DNA of 64,000 nt, taken from positions 310,001-374,000 of the forward strand of contig NZ_JADG01000009.1 in the NCBI RefSeq assembly GCF_000518265.1, read 5' to 3'. Origin of the DNA: Actinomadura oligospora ATCC 43269. GTDB taxonomy: Bacteria > Actinomycetota > Actinomycetes > Streptosporangiales > Streptosporangiaceae. The position numbers were made by a program, and so were the translations under genes. Of the stretch, positions 23,954 to 32,721 are shown in pieces; positions within the stretch are counted from its first letter, which is position 1, and the number at the start of each line of letters is the position of its first letter. The notes below the pieces were generated by a model. It saw nothing but the letters and a program-made list of their open reading frames with translations. It was not told the origin of the DNA and ran no database searches.

Positions 23954-26611
23954 TCAGCGGAGGCGGCGCAGGTAGGGGTCCCAGACGCGGTTCGGCGCGA
24001 GGCGGACGCGCGCGTCGACGGCCACGACCCCGTCCGGACGGACGATCACGGGGTTGAGGTCGAGTTCGGCGATCTCCGGGTGGTCGGCCACGAGGCGGGA
24101 GAGCCGGAGCAGGGCGTCGCGCAGCGCCGGAAGGTCTCCGGCGGGCCGGGCGGCGTGCCCCGCCAGGACGGCCGAGACGCGCGTCCCGGCGGCCAGGTCG
24201 GCCGCCTCCCCCTCGGTGAGGGGCGCCAGTCGGGCCGCGCGGTCGGCCAGGGCCTCGGTGTCGACGCCCCCGGCCCCGAAGATCACGACGGGGCCGAAGA
24301 CGTCGTCCTGGACGGCGCCGCACAGCACCTCGACGCCCTCCTCCGCCATCGGCTGCACGATCACCCCGCGGAGCCGGTCCCCGAAGCGGGCGGCCAGCCC
24401 CCGGTAGGCGTCGCGGACGGCGTCGGCCCCTCGCAGGTCGAGCCGCAGCGCACCGGCCGCGGTCTTGTGCACGACGCCCTCGACGTCCGCCTTGAGGACG
24501 ACGGAGCCGCCGAGTACGGAGCCGCCGAGCTCGGACGCCGCGGCGACCGCCTCCCGCTCGGTGCGGACCACCCGCCACGGAACGACGGGCAGCCCGTAGG
24601 ACTCCAGGAGTTCGAACGTCGGGACGGGTGGCAGCCAGCCGCCGTCCGGCGTGTCCTTCAGGAAGCCGCCGATGAGGGCCGCCGCGTCCCCGGTGCGCAG
24701 GCCCGGCAGTTCGGGCGGCAGGCCGGGATCCCGGTCGCGGCGTCGCGTGTAGGACCAGGCGTGCGCCAGCGCGCGGGCGGCGTTCTCGGGGTAGGCGTAG
24801 ACGGGCACGCCCCGGTCCGAGACGAGCACGCTCTCGGGCTGGCCGAGGACGACGGCGGCGACCGGCTTGGCGGAACCGGCGAGGGCGCGCGTCAGGTCGG
24901 CCAGGGCGGTCGGCGCCACGACGGCGATGACGGCGTCCACCGACGGGTCCGCGGCGACCAGGTCGATCGCCTTCTGGAAGTCCTCGGGGGCGACGGCCGC
25001 GGTGGTGTCCACGGGATCGGTCACCGCGGCTTCCGCCGGAAGCGTCTCGGCTAGCGCGCGCCGGGTCGCCGGCTCGAGGTCGGGGACCGTCAGGCCGACG
25101 TCGGTGCAGGCGTCGGCGGCGAGGACGCCCGCGCCTCCGGCGTTGGACACCACCGCGACGCGGGGTCCGGCCGGTGGCGTCTGGGTCGCCAGCATCGCGG
25201 CGGCGTCCACGAGTTCGCCCAGGTCGTCGGTCGCCACGATGCCCGCCTGCTCGAACAGCGCGCGGCGGGTGGCCTCCGGTGTGGCGGCGGCGGCCGTGTG
25301 CGACGCCGCAGCCCTGGTCCCGGGCGCCGACCGGCCCGCGAGGACGGTCAGCAACGGCATCCGCGCGGCGACCCGGCGCGCCGTGCGGGCGAACTTGCGG
25401 GGGTTGCCGAAGGACTCCACGTGCAGCAGGCCCAGGCGCGTCGTCTGGTCCGACTCCCACCACATGAGCATGTCGTTGGCGCTGACGTCGTACTTGTCCC
25501 CCAGGGACGCGAAGGACGACACGCCGATGCGCAGGCGGGAGAGGTGGTCGATCAGGGCGATCCCGACGCCGCCCGACTGCACCGCGACCCCGGCCGTCCC
25601 TCCGGCGGGACGGCGGGCCGCGAAGGTCGCGTCCAGCGCGCCGCCCGTGTCGGCCACGCCCAGGCAGTTGGGGCCGACCAGCCGCATACCGTGCTCGCGG
25701 CAGATCGCCAGCAGTTCACTCCCCTGCGGTCCGCTCAGTCCGGAGGTGATCGCGACGATGGCCCGGACCCCGGCCGCCCCGCATTCGGCCGCCACGCCGG
25801 TCACCGCGTCCGCGGGGACGGCCACGACGGCCAGGTCGACCGGTTCGGGCAGGTCGGAGAGGGCGCCCACGCACGGCACCCCGTACAGGTGCGTCCCGTC
25901 CGCGTGCGGGTTGACCGCGTGCAGCGGTCCGGTGAAGCCGCCGGCCCTGATGCCGCGCAGCAGTGCCGCCCCGACCGTCCCGGGCCGCCGGCTCACGCCG
26001 ATGACCGCGACCGCCCGGGGCCTGAACAGCGGCATCAGGCTGGCCACGTCCGCGCCGCGTTCGCGCTCGGCCACCACGTCCAGGTAGTGCTCGTCGGGCA
26101 CCAGCGGCATCGTGATCTCGACGACGCCCGCCGAGGCGCGGCGCCTGACGGGCATCCCGGCGTCGGCGAAGACCCGCAGCATCGCGCCGTTCTCCTCGAG
26201 GGTGTCGGCGCGGAACGCCACGACCCCGTTCTCCCGGGCCAGCGAACCGAGGTGCTCCAGCAGCAGGGTGCCCACGCCGCGGTGGTGCATCCGGTCGGCG
26301 ACGGCCATCGCGATCTCCGCCTCGTCGGGAAGGTCGGACGGCTCGTACTCCGCGACGCCGACGAGCTCGCCGCGCAGGAACGCCCCGAGCGCCGCGTGCC
26401 CGGAGCCGCCCGGACGGCAGATCCGGTCGCCGATCTCCCCCGCCATGGCCCGGTTCACCCCGAAGAAGCGCCGGTAGAGGCTCTCGTCGCCGAGTCCGCG
26501 GTGCAGCGCGCGGACCGCCTCGCGGTCGGTCTCGCCGAGCCGCCTGATCTCGATCTGGGAACCGTCGGTGAGCAACGCGTACACCCGGCCGCCGGACGTC
26601 TTCGCTCTCAT
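23954..26611 (-). CDS. GNAT acetyltransferase/acyl-CoA synthetase (ADP-forming) fusion
   Basis: 885 residues. Residues ~20-170 form a GNAT domain (IRRLGETDREAVRALHRGL; acetyl-CoA loop in RMHHRGVGTLLLEHL). Next is a CoA-binding domain (RPRAVAVIGVSRRPGTVGAALL), a succinyl-CoA-ligase-like domain (RLVGPNCLGVADT) and a C-terminal ATP-grasp part (ELLESYGLPVVPWRVVR, VVLKADVEGVVHKT). The CoA-ligase-like half either makes acyl-CoA or acts only as a sensor, as in the Pat-type protein lysine acetyltransferases, where the GNAT domain acetylates acyl-CoA synthetases. It has two DevR-like boxes 37-72 bp upstream and is the last gene of the kinase-linked group. Confidence 0.88.
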   Translation of the reverse strand: MRAKTSGGRVYALLTDGSQIEIRRLGETDREAVRALHRGLGDESLYRRFFGVNRAMAGEIGDRICRPGGSGHAALGAFLRGELVGVAEYEPSDLPDEAEIAMAVADRMHHRGVGTLLLEHLGSLARENGVVAFRADTLEENGAMLRVFADAGMPVRRRASAGVVEITMPLVPDEHYLDVVAERERGADVASLMPLFRPRAVAVIGVSRRPGTVGAALLRGIRAGGFTGPLHAVNPHADGTHLYGVPCVGALSDLPEPVDLAVVAVPADAVTGVAAECGAAGVRAIVAITSGLSGPQGSELLAICREHGMRLVGPNCLGVADTGGALDATFAARRPAGGTAGVAVQSGGVGIALIDHLSRLRIGVSSFASLGDKYDVSANDMLMWWESDQTTRLGLLHVESFGNPRKFARTARRVAARMPLLTVLAGRSAPGTRAAASHTAAAATPEATRRALFEQAGIVATDDLGELVDAAAMLATQTPPAGPRVAVVSNAGGAGVLAADACTDVGLTVPDLEPATRRALAETLPAEAAVTDPVDTTAAVAPEDFQKAIDLVAADPSVDAVIAVVAPTALADLTRALAGSAKPVAAVVLGQPESVLVSDRGVPVYAYPENAARALAHAWSYTRRRDRDPGLPPELPGLRTGDAAALIGGFLKDTPDGGWLPPVPTFELLESYGLPVVPWRVVRTEREAVAAASELGGSVLGGSVVLKADVEGVVHKTAAGALRLDLRGADAVRDAYRGLAARFGDRLRGVIVQPMAEEGVEVLCGAVQDDVFGPVVIFGAGGVDTEALADRAARLAPLTEGEAADLAAGTRVSAVLAGHAARPAGDLPALRDALLRLSRLVADHPEIAELDLNPVIVRPDGVVAVDARVRLAPNRVWDPYLRRLR

Positions 26612-26647
26612 ACGTCCAGCCTCCGGCCCGGGGCGTCCGCGGGTCAG

Positions 26648-26683
26648 CCCCCGAAGGTCACTTCGTCAGGGGACCTTCGGCCC
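26648..26683 (-). promoter_or_regulatory. DevR/DosR-like box pair upstream of the GNAT/synthetase gene
   Basis: On the minus strand 26683-26670 reads GGGCCGAAGGTCCC, identical to the site at 32608. A second, weaker copy in the opposite orientation (CCCCCGAAGGTCAC at 26648-26661, 10 of 14 matches) lies 22 bp away centre to centre. The layout matches the paired boxes known at DosR targets (family consensus GGGACTwwAGTCCC). The strong site ends 58 bp upstream of the start at 26611. Confidence 0.6.
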
Positions 26684-26727
26684 TTCGTGGCGGCGTCCGC
26701 ACCCCGCCGCCGCGCCGCGGAGGACGT

Positions 26728-28446
26728 TCAGCCGCCCTTGAGCGGAACACGCCAGATCAGGGCCGTGCCGCCGTCCGGCCGCGGCCGGACGGTGAGGGAG
26801 CCGCCGCACGCCTCGGCGCGTGCGCTCATGTTGCGCAGGCCGCTGCGGCGGCCGTCCTCGGGGACGCCCACGCCGTCGTCCTCGACGCGGAGCGTCAGGT
26901 CGTCGCCGACGTCGACGGCGAGGGCCACCTCACCGGCCCGCGCGTGCCGCGCCACGTTCGACAGCGCCTCGCGCACGACCGCGAGCAGGTGGCCACCGGT
27001 CTCCTCGTCGACGGCGGTGTCGAGGGGGCCGTCGAGCCGGACCGAGGGCGAGAACCCCAGGTGCTCGACGGCGTCGTCGACGAGGGCGTGGACCCGGCCA
27101 CGCAGGGAGTCCTCGCCCCCGGTCGCCTGCAGCGCGAAGATCGACGAGCGGATCTGGCGGATCGTGTCGTCCAGATCGTCCACGGCGCGCTGGACCCGCA
27201 CGGCGACCTCCCGCCGCTGGGCGATCTTGATCGTGGCCATCAGCGACATCGCCGTGGCGAACAGCCGCTGGATGACGGTGTCGTGCAGGTCCCGGGCGAT
27301 CCGGTCGCGGTCCTCCAGCAGGGTCAGGCGCTCGGCGTCGCGGCGGCGGTCGGCCAGCTCCAGCGCGACCGCGGCCTGCCCGGCGAACGCCTCCAGCAGC
27401 CGCCGCGTCCCGTCGGTGAAGGCCGGCTCGCCGGGCGCGTCGACGACCGTGAGGACGCCGCGCGCGTGGGAGCCGACGCCGAGCGGGACCACCAGCAGCG
27501 GGCCGACCTCCAGGTCGAGCGGCGCTCCGACCTCCCGGACCACCGCGGACCCGTCGGCCAGGCGCAACGCCGCACCCTCCTCGAACACCCTCCCGGCGAC
27601 CGAGCGCCCCCGGGGGAGCCGCGCCCCGCGGACCCGGTCCGCGTCGTCGCCGTCGGCGGCCTCCACCGTGAACTCCCGGCCCGCCTCGTCGATCAGCGCC
27701 ACCATCGCGAGGGAGGCGTCGGCGACCTGCCGCGCCCGTTCGGCCACCAGCGAGGTGACCTGGTGCGGATCGGTCCCGGAGAGCAGGGTCGTGGAGATCT
27801 CCGCGGACGCCTCCAGCCACCGTTCGCGCCGCCTGGTCTCCTGGTACAGGCGGGCGTTCTCGATCGCGACGCCCGCCGCCGTCGCCAGGGCGGTGAGGAC
27901 GACCTCGTCCTCCTCCTCGAAGACGCCGCCGCCGACCTTCTCCGTCAGGTAAAGGTTGCCGAAAACCTCGTCCCTCACCCGGATCGGGACGCCCAGGAAC
28001 GTGCGCATCGGCGGATGCCCCGCCGGGAAGCCGAACGACTCGGCGTGCTCGGTCAGATCCGCCAGCCGCAGCGGCCGGGGATCCTTGACGAGCAGTCCCA
28101 GGATGCCGTGCCCGTGCGGCCAGTGGCCGATCCGCGCGATCTCGTCCTCGGTGATGCCCACGGTGACGAACCGGACGAGCCGGTCCTCCTCGTCGCCGAT
28201 CACGCCGAGCGCTCCGTAGCGGGCGTCGACGAGCGCGGCGGCGGCCTCGGTGATGCGCCTCAGCACCGTCTCCAGGTCCAGCTCGCCGCCGATCGAGACC
28301 ACGGCCTCCAGCAGCGCGTGCACCCGGTCGCGGGTGGCCCGCGCCGCCTCCAGGCGCGTCTGGACCTCGGCCAGGAGATCGTCCAGCCGCAGCTGAGGAA
28401 GGATCAGCCGTGCCTTGTCCCCGCCCGGGCCGGGCTCGTCGGTCAC
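26728..28446 (-). CDS. DevS/DosS-like GAF-GAF sensor histidine kinase
   Basis: 572 residues. GAF-A (about 45-195) has the near-diagnostic DevS stretch GHPPMRTFLGVPIRVRDEVF, with His144 at the place where DevS carries its heme ligand by motif comparison; GAF-B covers ~215-360. Then HisKA_3 with RDRIARDLHDTVIQ (phospho-His388) and a HATPase domain with the N-box Asn near 497 and VEDDGVGVPEDG. No membrane helix: a cytoplasmic kinase. Known relatives sense O2, NO or CO through heme and phosphorylate DevR. The likely partner, the DevR-like regulator at 31786, is 3.3 kb away. A universal stress protein gene lies just upstream. Confidence 0.9.
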   Translation of the reverse strand: MTDEPGPGGDKARLILPQLRLDDLLAEVQTRLEAARATRDRVHALLEAVVSIGGELDLETVLRRITEAAAALVDARYGALGVIGDEEDRLVRFVTVGITEDEIARIGHWPHGHGILGLLVKDPRPLRLADLTEHAESFGFPAGHPPMRTFLGVPIRVRDEVFGNLYLTEKVGGGVFEEEDEVVLTALATAAGVAIENARLYQETRRRERWLEASAEISTTLLSGTDPHQVTSLVAERARQVADASLAMVALIDEAGREFTVEAADGDDADRVRGARLPRGRSVAGRVFEEGAALRLADGSAVVREVGAPLDLEVGPLLVVPLGVGSHARGVLTVVDAPGEPAFTDGTRRLLEAFAGQAAVALELADRRRDAERLTLLEDRDRIARDLHDTVIQRLFATAMSLMATIKIAQRREVAVRVQRAVDDLDDTIRQIRSSIFALQATGGEDSLRGRVHALVDDAVEHLGFSPSVRLDGPLDTAVDEETGGHLLAVVREALSNVARHARAGEVALAVDVGDDLTLRVEDDGVGVPEDGRRSGLRNMSARAEACGGSLTVRPRPDGGTALIWRVPLKGG

Positions 28447-28558
28447 GCTTCCAGTATCACCGACCGCGCACCGGCCCCCAGGGGCGAGCCCGCCGGATAT
28501 CCGCCGGTCAGGACGTCAACGGCCGATGGGAACGGCGGCTCCGCCGCACGGACCGGGC

Positions 28559-29425
28559 TCAGCGGGGGGACGGCACGATCGCGACCGTGCAGGGCGCGTG
28601 CTGGAGCATCGCCGAGCTCGTCGCCCCCAGGAGCAGGGGGTCCAGGCCCCCGTTGCCCCGGTCTCCGACCACCAGCAGATCGGCGTCGCCCGAGGCCTCC
28701 AGCAGGGCCTCGCGGGGCCGGTCCGGAACCGCCGAGAGCCGCACGTCCACCTGCGGGTAGCGCTCACGCCACGGAGCCACGGCCCGTTCCAGCATCACCA
28801 TGCGGACGTGGACGAGACGGTCCTTGTCGCCGAACAGCGGCAGCTCGGCCTCGTCGACCGCGCCCGGTTCCCAGACGCCGTACACGACCCGCAGGCTCCA
28901 CCCGCGCAGCACCGCCTCCTCCACCGCGAAGCCCAGCGCCGCGTCGCCGCCCTCGGACCCGTCCACCCCGGCGACCACCAGGCCGTGGCGAGGGCCGTCC
29001 CCGCGGACGGCGACCACGGGACGGCGCGCCCGGGCGGGCAACTGCACGGCGGTGGACCCGACCGGCAGGTGATGCCGCTCGTGCGAGCCGATCACGACCA
29101 GTTCCGCCTCGTCGGACTCCACCACCAGCGCGTCCGCCACGGGTTCGGCCCTCAACAGTTGGAGGACGGTCCCCGACGCCCCCAGCCGCCGCGCCTGCTC
29201 CGCGCCGTGGTCCAGGAGCATCTCGCCCGCGTGCCTGATGATCGTCTCGACGCCGCCGTCCACGTATCCGGCGGGGTAGGGCCAGTGCCAGCAGTGGCAG
29301 AGGACCAGTTCCAGCCCGCGCAGGCGGGCCTCCTCGATCGCCCACCGCAGGGCGGGCTCGTTGTCCTCCGAGGCGTCGTAGCCGAGCAGCACGCGCGACC
29401 GCTGAGCCCTGTCCAGTCCACCCAT
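28559..29425 (-). CDS. Tandem-domain universal stress protein
   Basis: 288 residues with two UspA domains. Domain 1 starts [20 protein letters not shown] and has the nucleotide loop [17 protein letters not shown]; domain 2 starts [19 protein letters not shown] and has [20 protein letters not shown]. The G-x2-G-x9-G(S/T) type loops suggest ATP binding. Two-domain Usps are typical members of DosR-type regulons. The ATG at 29425 is chosen as GGGAGGGGG lies before it; an upstream GTG (29452) is less likely. Reads towards the DevS-like gene 112 bp downstream. A degenerate box-like sequence (GCGCCGAAGGGGAA) lies near 29468. Confidence 0.9.
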   Translation of the reverse strand: MGGLDRAQRSRVLLGYDASEDNEPALRWAIEEARLRGLELVLCHCWHWPYPAGYVDGGVETIIRHAGEMLLDHGAEQARRLGASGTVLQLLRAEPVADALVVESDEAELVVIGSHERHHLPVGSTAVQLPARARRPVVAVRGDGPRHGLVVAGVDGSEGGDAALGFAVEEAVLRGWSLRVVYGVWEPGAVDEAELPLFGDKDRLVHVRMVMLERAVAPWRERYPQVDVRLSAVPDRPREALLEASGDADLLVVGDRGNGGLDPLLLGATSSAMLQHAPCTVAIVPSPR

Positions 29426-29535
29426 CCCCGGCCCCCTCCCCCGAGACTGCACCCCCTAGATACCCAGCGCCGAAGGGGAATCCTCGAAGAGGCGGCGACG
29501 AACGACCAGGTGGGACGACCAGGCGAGGAAAACCC

Positions 29536-29715
29536 ATGAACCAAGGGATCTTGGACGTCGGCGTGCCCGCCCGCGGCCTGCACGGGGAGGCCTACCGAGG
29601 CCACGTCTTCTGGGACGAGCGGTTCGTCCTGCCCTTCCTCGACCTGCGGTTCCCCGAGATCGCGAAGGCGCTGCTGATGTACCGGTACAGGCGCCTGCCC
29701 GCCGCCTCCGGCGTG
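29536..29715 (+). pseudogene. Remnant of a GH65-family phosphorylase/hydrolase
   Basis: About 50 codons, [20 protein letters not shown] then [16 protein letters not shown] and [13 protein letters not shown], match the central catalytic region of GH65 enzymes (kojibiose/trehalose phosphorylase group), whose G-E-x-Y-R-G-H-x-F-W-D motif is very conserved. Intact GH65 proteins have about 750-1050 residues; here both the region before and the region after are missing. After the LPAA point the sequence is not GH65-like. GH65 genes are common inside actinomycete DevR islands, so this is probably the leftover of a deleted island gene. Confidence 0.8.
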
Positions 29716-29782
29716 GCAGGGCGATCCCGAAGGACGGATGAACGCGGCCCCCGCGCGAGGGTCCGGCTCCGGCCTCGTGCGA

Positions 29783-30244
29783 TCAGGCGTCCGGCGAGCT
29801 CCAGGGCCCCTGGTGGACGACGGAGGCCTCGCCGAGGTGGAGGGGAAGGCGGCGGCCGGTGATCTCGCGCGGGACGATCCGGACGAAGGACGCGCCCGGG
29901 AGGTCGAACCACGCGGTGGGGCACCGCCGTGCCAGCCGGTCGGCTTCGGCGGGGTCGTCGACGACCTGGGCGGGCCCGTGGACCAGGACGCTCCAGCCCG
30001 TCCGCAGCGCGGGTTCGGCGTCGTCGGCCTCGAAGGCGAGTTCGCGGCCCGCTCTCGCCGCCTCCAGCTTGTCGCCGGGGGACGAGCGGAACACGACGGT
30101 GTCGCCGTCCAGGACGAAGTTCACCGGCAGCACGACGGTGCGTCCGCCGTCGCCGGCCCAGGCGACGCGTCCGACCGCGACGGTCTCCAGCAGCCGCAGG
30201 CAGGCGGTTCGGTCGAGGACGTCGGGAGAGTCCGGTCCGGTCAT
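29783..30244 (-). CDS. Pyridoxamine 5'-phosphate oxidase-fold (flavin-binding) protein
   Basis: 153 residues. The small split beta-barrel is shown by [59 protein letters not shown] and [17 protein letters not shown]. This subgroup binds FMN or F420, or acts as a reductase with unknown target; it is frequent in DosR-type islands. ATG at 30244 is given as start; an in-frame ATG at 30262 is also possible. Cytoplasmic. The Rv1733c-like gene ends just upstream on the same strand (75-bp gap). Confidence 0.82.
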   Translation of the reverse strand: MTGPDSPDVLDRTACLRLLETVAVGRVAWAGDGGRTVVLPVNFVLDGDTVVFRSSPGDKLEAARAGRELAFEADDAEPALRTGWSVLVHGPAQVVDDPAEADRLARRCPTAWFDLPGASFVRIVPREITGRRLPLHLGEASVVHQGPWSSPDA

Positions 30245-30318
30245 CAGAAGGTCCTGTCTCATGAGGGGGAAAGGGGAATCGGAACGCCGTCGCATCGAAC
30301 GCGCCGCTCCGGCGGGTT

Positions 30319-30906
30319 TCAGCGGGTGGGGTGGCGGTCGAGCCCGGTCCAGGCGGCGTCCCAGAGACGGAAGCGCACGCGATCGCAGCGGCGGCGCACC
30401 AGGAAATAGACCAGGACCAGGGGCGCGGCCACGGCGACGGGGGCGGTGCCCACGGCGACGACGGTGTCGCTCACCGTCCTGGCGTGGCGGCGTGGTGGGA
30501 CGTCGGTGAGCCGGGACGGGGTCGCCCAGAGCTTCACCCGGTCGCCGACGGCGGTGGCGCGGGCCGTCGTGTAGGAGCCGGTGACCTGGTGTCCGCCGGG
30601 GCCGGTGCCCGTGACGTCCACGCGGAAGCCGCGCTTGTGTTCGGTCACGCCCGTCACGACCCCCGACACCGGACGCCGTGTCGCCGCCTCGGCGTGCTCG
30701 GTCCGCACGCCTCTGTCGTAGGACGCCGCGCCGACGCGAAGGGCGCCGACCGGCGCGATGAGGAGGAAGAGGACCACGAGGGCGAACCCGGTGCGCCATT
30801 GGCGGCGGTCCACGTCGCGACGCAGCGGGTTGGCGTCGAAACCCCACCGGCGGCGGAGGCCGTCGAGTCGCGACGGCGCCCCGGGGTGGTGCGAACGGTT
30901 CATCAT
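30319..30906 (-). CDS. Rv1733c-like membrane protein
   Basis: 195 residues. NPLRRDVDRRQW before the first membrane helix (about 40-60), a ~95-residue loop with VKLWATPSRLTDVPP, a second helix (~150-172) and a basic C-terminal end reproduce the pattern of M. tuberculosis Rv1733c (NPLVRGTDRLE, GDRVGIWVD, two helices). Rv1733c is a DosR-regulated membrane antigen of unknown role. The start region faces two DevR-like boxes (30961 and 31018), which fits co-regulation. Function unknown beyond membrane location. Confidence 0.78.
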   Translation of the reverse strand: MMNRSHHPGAPSRLDGLRRRWGFDANPLRRDVDRRQWRTGFALVVLFLLIAPVGALRVGAASYDRGVRTEHAEAATRRPVSGVVTGVTEHKRGFRVDVTGTGPGGHQVTGSYTTARATAVGDRVKLWATPSRLTDVPPRRHARTVSDTVVAVGTAPVAVAAPLVLVYFLVRRRCDRVRFRLWDAAWTGLDRHPTR

Positions 30907-30960
30907 CGGCTCCTCGGTCGTCCTGCACCCACGCTAGGCAGCGGGCAAGGGACCGGCCCA

Positions 30961-30974
30961 GGGCCGAAGGGCCC
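30961..30974. promoter_or_regulatory. DevR/DosR-like box
   Basis: GGGCCGAAGGGCCC, 55 bp upstream of the Rv1733c-like start (30906) and 151 bp upstream of the DoxX start. It is one of four near-identical 14-mers in this island. A shorter related element, GGGACCGGCCC, lies next to it at 30949-30959. Confidence 0.6.
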
Positions 30975-31017
30975 CTCGGCGCACGGACCTTAGGCACGTC
31001 CGGGCGGCACGGATCAG

Positions 31018-31031
31018 GGGCCGAACGTCCC
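31018..31031. promoter_or_regulatory. DevR/DosR-like box
   Basis: GGGCCGAACGTCCC, 94 bp upstream of the DoxX-family start and 112 bp from the Rv1733c-like start on the other strand. A partial copy, GGGACCGAAAGCGCC, follows at 31040-31054, 22 bp on, the spacing seen for paired sites. Confidence 0.6.
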
Positions 31032-31124
31032 CCGGATCAGGGACCGAAAGCGCCTTCTGCGCGAACGGCTCCCGGGAGTGAATAAGGGCGACGGACAACG
31101 ACGGCACGAGGAAGCGAGAGCGCG

Positions 31125-31694
31125 ATGACGGTCTCCGAACAGCGCCACACCCCCACCACCCCCCACCGCGTCCACATGCCCGACCTGGCCCTCCGGCCGG
31201 TGGTCGAGTCGAGCGCCGCCCGGTACGTGTGGGCGCTCGCCCGGCTCTCGCTGGGCTGGGTGTTCGTCTGGGCGTTCCTGGACAAGACGTTCGGCCTCGG
31301 CCACGACACCAAGAACGCGCAGGCCTGGATCCACGGCGGAAGCCCGACCAAGGGGTTCCTGGCGTTCGGCGCCAAGGGCCCGTTCGCGGGCTTCTACCAC
31401 GACATCGCCGGCGCGGCCTGGGCCGACTGGCTGTTCATGCTCGGGCTCGCCGGGATCGGGACCGCGCTGATGCTGGGCGTCTGCATGCGGCTCGCGGCGG
31501 CCGCCGGAACCCTGCTGCTGGTCATGATGTGGTCGGTGACCCTGCCGCCCGCCAACAACGTGTTCATGGACGACCACCTGATCTACGCGCTCGTCCTGAT
31601 CGGGCTGGCCCTCGTGGCGGCGGGCGACGCGGTCGGCCTCGGCCGCTGGTGGGGCAACACGGCCCTCGTCCGGAAGCTGCCCGTGCTCAAGTGA
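31125..31694 (+). CDS. DoxX-family membrane protein
   Basis: 189 residues with four hydrophobic helices. The first, LARLSLGWVFVWAFLDKTFG, is the usual DoxX/DoxD opening; HDTKNAQAWIHGGSPTKGFL is a loop found in the actinobacterial DosR-linked members. NNVFMDDHLIYALVLIGLAL is the last helix. Relatives include thiosulfate:quinone oxidoreductase subunits and proteins that help handle oxidative and thiol stress; the exact reaction is not set. Located in the cytoplasmic membrane. Preceded by two DevR-like boxes and ended by a strong hairpin shared with the convergent DevR-like gene. Confidence 0.87.
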   Translation: MTVSEQRHTPTTPHRVHMPDLALRPVVESSAARYVWALARLSLGWVFVWAFLDKTFGLGHDTKNAQAWIHGGSPTKGFLAFGAKGPFAGFYHDIAGAAWADWLFMLGLAGIGTALMLGVCMRLAAAAGTLLLVMMWSVTLPPANNVFMDDHLIYALVLIGLALVAAGDAVGLGRWWGNTALVRKLPVLK

Positions 31695-31722
31695 CCCACC
31701 ACGAACGACGAGATCAGCCTCA

Positions 31723-31754
31723 CGGCGGGACGTTCCAGACGGAACGTCCCGCCG
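31723..31754. terminator. Bidirectional terminator between doxX-like and devR-like genes
   Basis: A perfect 14-bp stem: CGGCGGGACGTTCC (31723-31736), loop AGAC, GGAACGTCCCGCCG (31741-31754). It lies between two convergent stop codons (31694 and 31786), so it can serve both strands. Confidence 0.88.
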
Positions 31755-31785
31755 TTCTGGCCATCGGCCACTGGCCTCGGGAGCG

Positions 31786-32469
31786 TCAGAGATCGTCGCG
31801 GGGGTCGGTGTCGGACGCCTTGAGGCGGGCGGAGTAGGCGGCGGCCTGGGTGCGCCTGCTCATGCCGAGCTTGCCGAACAGGTTCGAGACGTAGTTCTTG
31901 ACGGTCTTCTCCGCCAGGTGCATCCGCTCGCCGATCTCCCGGTTGGTCAGGCCCTCGCCGATCAGGTCGAGGATCTGCCGCTCCTGCGCGGTGAGGCCCT
32001 CCAGGGGGTCGCGGCGCTCCTGGCGGTCGCGGATGCGGGCGAGCATGCGCGCGGTGCTCTGCGGGTCGAGCAGCGACTGCCCGGCGGCGACCGTGCGCAC
32101 GGCGCCGACCAGGTCCGAGCCGTGGATCTGCTTGAGCACGTATCCGGCGGCCCCGGCCATCACCGCGTCCATGAGCGCCTGATCGTCGTTGAAGGAGGTC
32201 AGCATCAGGCAGGCCAGCTCGGGCAGCCGGGAACGGACCTCGCGGCAGACCGTGACGCCGTCGCCGTCCGGCAGCCTCATGTCCAGGACGGCCACGTCCG
32301 GCCGGACGGCCGGGATGCGGGCGATGGCACTGGCGGCGGTACCGGCCTCGCCGACGATCTCCAGGTCGGGCTCGGCCGACAGCAGCGCTGCCACTCCCCT
32401 GCGGACCACCTCGTGATCGTCCACGAGGAAGACCCGGATCGTGCGCGGGTCCTGTTCCCCACCGCCCAT
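31786..32469 (-). CDS. DevR/DosR-like NarL-type response regulator
   Basis: 227 residues. The receiver has the acidic pair Asp17-Asp18, phospho-acceptor Asp63 in VAVLDMRLPDGDG, Thr91 and Lys113 in GYVLKQIHG. The output domain is a LuxR/NarL HTH (LTNREIGERMHLAEKTVKNY, SNLFGKLGMSRRTQAA), almost the same wording as M. tuberculosis DevR. It should bind palindromic GGGnC...GnCCC boxes when phosphorylated by the DevS-like kinase and switch on the island under hypoxia, NO or similar stress. A box at 32608 lies 139 bp upstream, which fits autoregulation. Confidence 0.92.
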   Translation of the reverse strand: MGGGEQDPRTIRVFLVDDHEVVRRGVAALLSAEPDLEIVGEAGTAASAIARIPAVRPDVAVLDMRLPDGDGVTVCREVRSRLPELACLMLTSFNDDQALMDAVMAGAAGYVLKQIHGSDLVGAVRTVAAGQSLLDPQSTARMLARIRDRQERRDPLEGLTAQERQILDLIGEGLTNREIGERMHLAEKTVKNYVSNLFGKLGMSRRTQAAAYSARLKASDTDPRDDL

Positions 32470-32607
32470 AGACGCTCCTCGGGATCGACCAGGTCGACAT
32501 GAACCACGTTAGCCGCAGCCCCCCGCGAGGAGGAGCGCGCGGGCCCGATCACCAGCACGCCGCCCCTGCCTCAGCCCAACCTGGCGCGTCGCGCTTGCGC
32601 CGTGTTC

Positions 32608-32621
32608 GGGCCGAAGGTCCC
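32608..32621. promoter_or_regulatory. DevR/DosR-like box between devR-like and cNMP-binding genes
   Basis: GGGCCGAAGGTCCC within TTCGGGCCGAAGGTCCCATC, identical in its core to the site upstream of the GNAT/synthetase gene. The flanking TTC matches the TTS flank of the DosR consensus. It lies 101 bp before the cNMP-binding gene (plus) and 139 bp before the DevR-like gene (minus). Confidence 0.65.
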
Positions 32622-32721
32622 ATCGGTCGCCGACTCTCGGCCCTGCCGGAGCCGCCGCGCCCCGGCGGAGACTCGGTGTATGGCGAATGGTTCTAAGGAC
32701 ACTGATCGAGGAGTGGGCTAT

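Noticed and set aside
23823..25463. Upstream extension of the alpha/beta hydrolase frame on the minus strand
   Set aside because: The added part is out-of-frame reading of the GNAT/synthetase gene; the hydrolase fold begins exactly at the ATG at 23822.
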